A stretch of 64,000 bases of DNA from assembly GCF_011065895.1 (NCBI RefSeq), contig NZ_JAALCR010000018.1, forward strand, positions 101,918 through 165,917, in the 5' to 3' direction. This DNA comes from Paludisphaera rhizosphaerae. GTDB lineage: Bacteria > Planctomycetota > Planctomycetia > Isosphaerales > Isosphaeraceae. Positions 62,658 to 64,000 of this stretch are shown here, one piece after another. Made by a program: the position numbers and the translations under genes. Positions within the stretch are counted from its first letter, which is position 1. Every line of letters begins with the position of its first letter. The notes beneath the pieces were generated by a model. The model ran no database searches. It was given only the letters and a program-made list of their open reading frames with translations, and was not told the origin of the DNA.

Positions 62658-63935
62658 GTGATCGGTCAGACACCGGATCGCCTGAAGACGCGGAAGCCCG
62701 GGCCGTTCGACCTGGGCGTGTCGGCTCGCTGGCTGGAAGCCCACGTGCGGCCCGTGATTCGTCGGGGGCCGCTGTCGCCCCGCGAAACGGCCCTGGCCGA
62801 CCGGCTCAAGCAGCTCAAGCGCGAGGCGGGCTCCCACTCCCCCAGCGCTCCGACCATCCTCAAGATGATCCCCGAGCTCCGGATGCGGGTGGACGCCTGC
62901 TTCCTCTCGAACCCCTACGCCACCGAGCTGTTCCTCGACAACCTTTACCGGGAAGTCATTCGGCCGGGCAAACTGCGCAAGCTGCTGGAGTTTTACCCGT
63001 CCCAGAATCGGGTAATCGCGGGCAAGCTGGCGAGCGTCCTGAAGCTCTCCGCCGACCGCCTGTTCATCGGCAACGGGGCCATCGAGATCATCCAGGCGAT
63101 CCTTCACCGCTTCACGGGCGGCAAGGTCCTGGTGAATCTGCCGACCTTCTCCGCCTACCACGAGTTCGCCCGGCCCGACACGGAGGTCGTCTACAACACG
63201 CTCCGCAAAGAGGACGACTTCCGGTTCGACGTCGGCGAGTACCTGGAGACGGTCCGTCGCGAGAAGCCCGATACGGTCGTCATCATCAATCCCAACAACC
63301 CCGACGGCGGCTACATCCCCCACGCGAAGCTCGTGGCGATGCTGGAGGAGATGCGGGACGTCCCCAACATCCTCGTCGACGAGAGCTTCATCCACTTCGC
63401 CTGCGAGGGGGACGGCTTCGGCTACCGCACCCTGACCCGCGACCTGGACCGCTTCCCGAACCTGATGGTCGTGAAGAGCATGTCCAAGGACTTCGGCGTC
63501 GCCGGCATCCGCGCCGGGTACGCCGTGATGGCCCCGGAACGGGTCAAGACGCTCCTGGACAACGGCTATCTGTGGAACTCCTCGGGCCTGGCCGAGTACT
63601 TCTTCGACCTGTACTCCCGCCCCGAGTTCCAGGTGGAGTACGAGCGGAAGCGGATCCACTACATCCGCCACTCGCGGCGGTTCTTCAAGGCGCTGACCAC
63701 CCTGCCGGGCGTCCACGTCTACCCGACGCACGCCAACTTCGCCCTGGTCGAGTTGCGTCGCGACGACATGACGGCCGAAGACCTGGTCTGCCGCCTGCTC
63801 GTCCGTCGCGGCATCTACGCCCGCGCCTGCGACGACAAGAAGGGCCTGGAGCCCGGCCGGTTCATCCGCATCGCCTCCCGCACCCGGTCCGAAAACCGCT
63901 ACGTCCTGCGAGGCCTCAAGGAAGCGCTTCGCTGA
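62658..63935 (+). CDS. PLP-dependent class I/II aminotransferase (HisC/CobD-like)
   Basis: A 425-aa cytosolic aminotransferase or decarboxylase of fold type I. Start at GTG 62658. Motifs: RLFIGNGAIEIIQAILHRFT, VVIINPNNPDGGYIPH, NILVDESFIHFA, VVKSMSKDFGVAGIRAGYAV (PLP Lys about 277) and RFIRIASRTRSENR (substrate-binding Arg). The sequence resembles histidinol-phosphate aminotransferase and threonine-phosphate decarboxylase, but an N-terminal extension of about 60 residues is unusual and no his or cob genes are adjacent, so the substrate is uncertain. Confidence 0.9.
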   Translation: MIGQTPDRLKTRKPGPFDLGVSARWLEAHVRPVIRRGPLSPRETALADRLKQLKREAGSHSPSAPTILKMIPELRMRVDACFLSNPYATELFLDNLYREVIRPGKLRKLLEFYPSQNRVIAGKLASVLKLSADRLFIGNGAIEIIQAILHRFTGGKVLVNLPTFSAYHEFARPDTEVVYNTLRKEDDFRFDVGEYLETVRREKPDTVVIINPNNPDGGYIPHAKLVAMLEEMRDVPNILVDESFIHFACEGDGFGYRTLTRDLDRFPNLMVVKSMSKDFGVAGIRAGYAVMAPERVKTLLDNGYLWNSSGLAEYFFDLYSRPEFQVEYERKRIHYIRHSRRFFKALTTLPGVHVYPTHANFALVELRRDDMTAEDLVCRLLVRRGIYARACDDKKGLEPGRFIRIASRTRSENRYVLRGLKEALR

Positions 63936-63968
63936 GGTGGCCCTCCGAGAAGACCCCTCCTAATTCAG

Positions 63969-64000
63969 GTCCCCTCTCCCGCTGGGAGAGGGTGGCCCGC
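63969..64000. repeat. Family 2 palindromic arm at the window edge
   Basis: GTCCCCTCTCCCGCTGGGAG and AGGGTGGCCCGC match the outer arm of the family 2 elements (as at 9460). It is cut by the window end. Confidence 0.55.

Noticed and set aside
1..64000. tRNA or rRNA genes, integrase or prophage
   Set aside because: None was recognised by eye. A tRNAscan-SE and an IS/prophage search would be needed to exclude small or diverged cases.

Overview
The window is GC-rich bacterial DNA with the features of a planctomycete, most likely of the family Isosphaeraceae (inference from gene content; no marker gene such as rRNA is present). Diagnostic content includes two DUF1559 prepilin-like proteins, a DUF1501 protein, a PSD1-type DUF1549/DUF1553 protein with a cytochrome c domain, two formylglycine sulfatases, a zinc-ribbon Ser/Thr kinase with kinesin-light-chain-like TPRs, several ECF sigma factors, and a surface protein with an LEPR-like N-terminal motif. 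No prophage, CRISPR array, rRNA or tRNA was recognised.

Layout. 1-105: tail of an ECF sigma factor. 0.27-6.1 kb (+): sulfatase, Ser/Thr kinase, S1/P1 nuclease. 6.1-6.8 kb: nested palindromic repeats. 6.8-8.2 kb (+): DUF1501 protein. 8.3-18.2 kb (mostly -): TlpA-like thioredoxin, DUF1559 protein with small lipoprotein, ECF sigma factor overlapping a kinase-less remnant, coiled-coil protein, second sulfatase, small membrane protein, CPCC protein, barstar homologue, ribulose-phosphate epimerase, thioredoxin-TPR protein. 18.5-20.4 kb (+): SpoIIE-type phosphatase and a membrane protein. 20.4-22.4 kb (-): antitoxin-like small ORF, second DUF1559/lipoprotein pair. 22.7-34.5 kb (+): polysaccharide pyruvyl transferase, tricorn-like protease, flippase, an unusual FAD enzyme, a large secreted glycosidase-like protein. 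34.7-46.5 kb: a TPR protein flanked by direct repeats, a di-heme cytochrome, an LEPR-like surface protein, a small TPR protein, PiT phosphate transporter with a coupled leucine-rich-repeat protein, and a planctomycete family of unknown function. 46.76-47.10 kb: a scrambled tandem-repeat array. 47.2-53.3 kb (+): thioredoxin/carboxypeptidase-like protein, then ECF sigma factor, zf-HC2 anti-sigma factor and an HtrA-like protein lacking its catalytic triad. 53.3-57.5 kb (-): alkaline-phosphatase-like protein, membrane gluzincin, beta-propeller protein, LamG-like protein. 57.8-63.9 kb: PSD1 protein, ceramidase-like protein, PLP aminotransferase.

The genes mostly serve degradation of sulfated or complex polysaccharides and cell-envelope functions, with heavy signal-transduction content (ECF sigma factors, anti-sigma factor, kinase, PP2C-type phosphatase).

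The most unusual signal is a population of short, non-autonomous palindromic elements. At least four families occur, mostly between genes. One has 16-bp perfect terminal inverted repeats and sits inside another element with a 12-bp duplicated target. Two copies lie in frame inside protein-coding genes (the di-heme cytochrome and the unknown-function gene near 45.4 kb). Second in interest is the sigma/anti-sigma/pseudo-HtrA locus.
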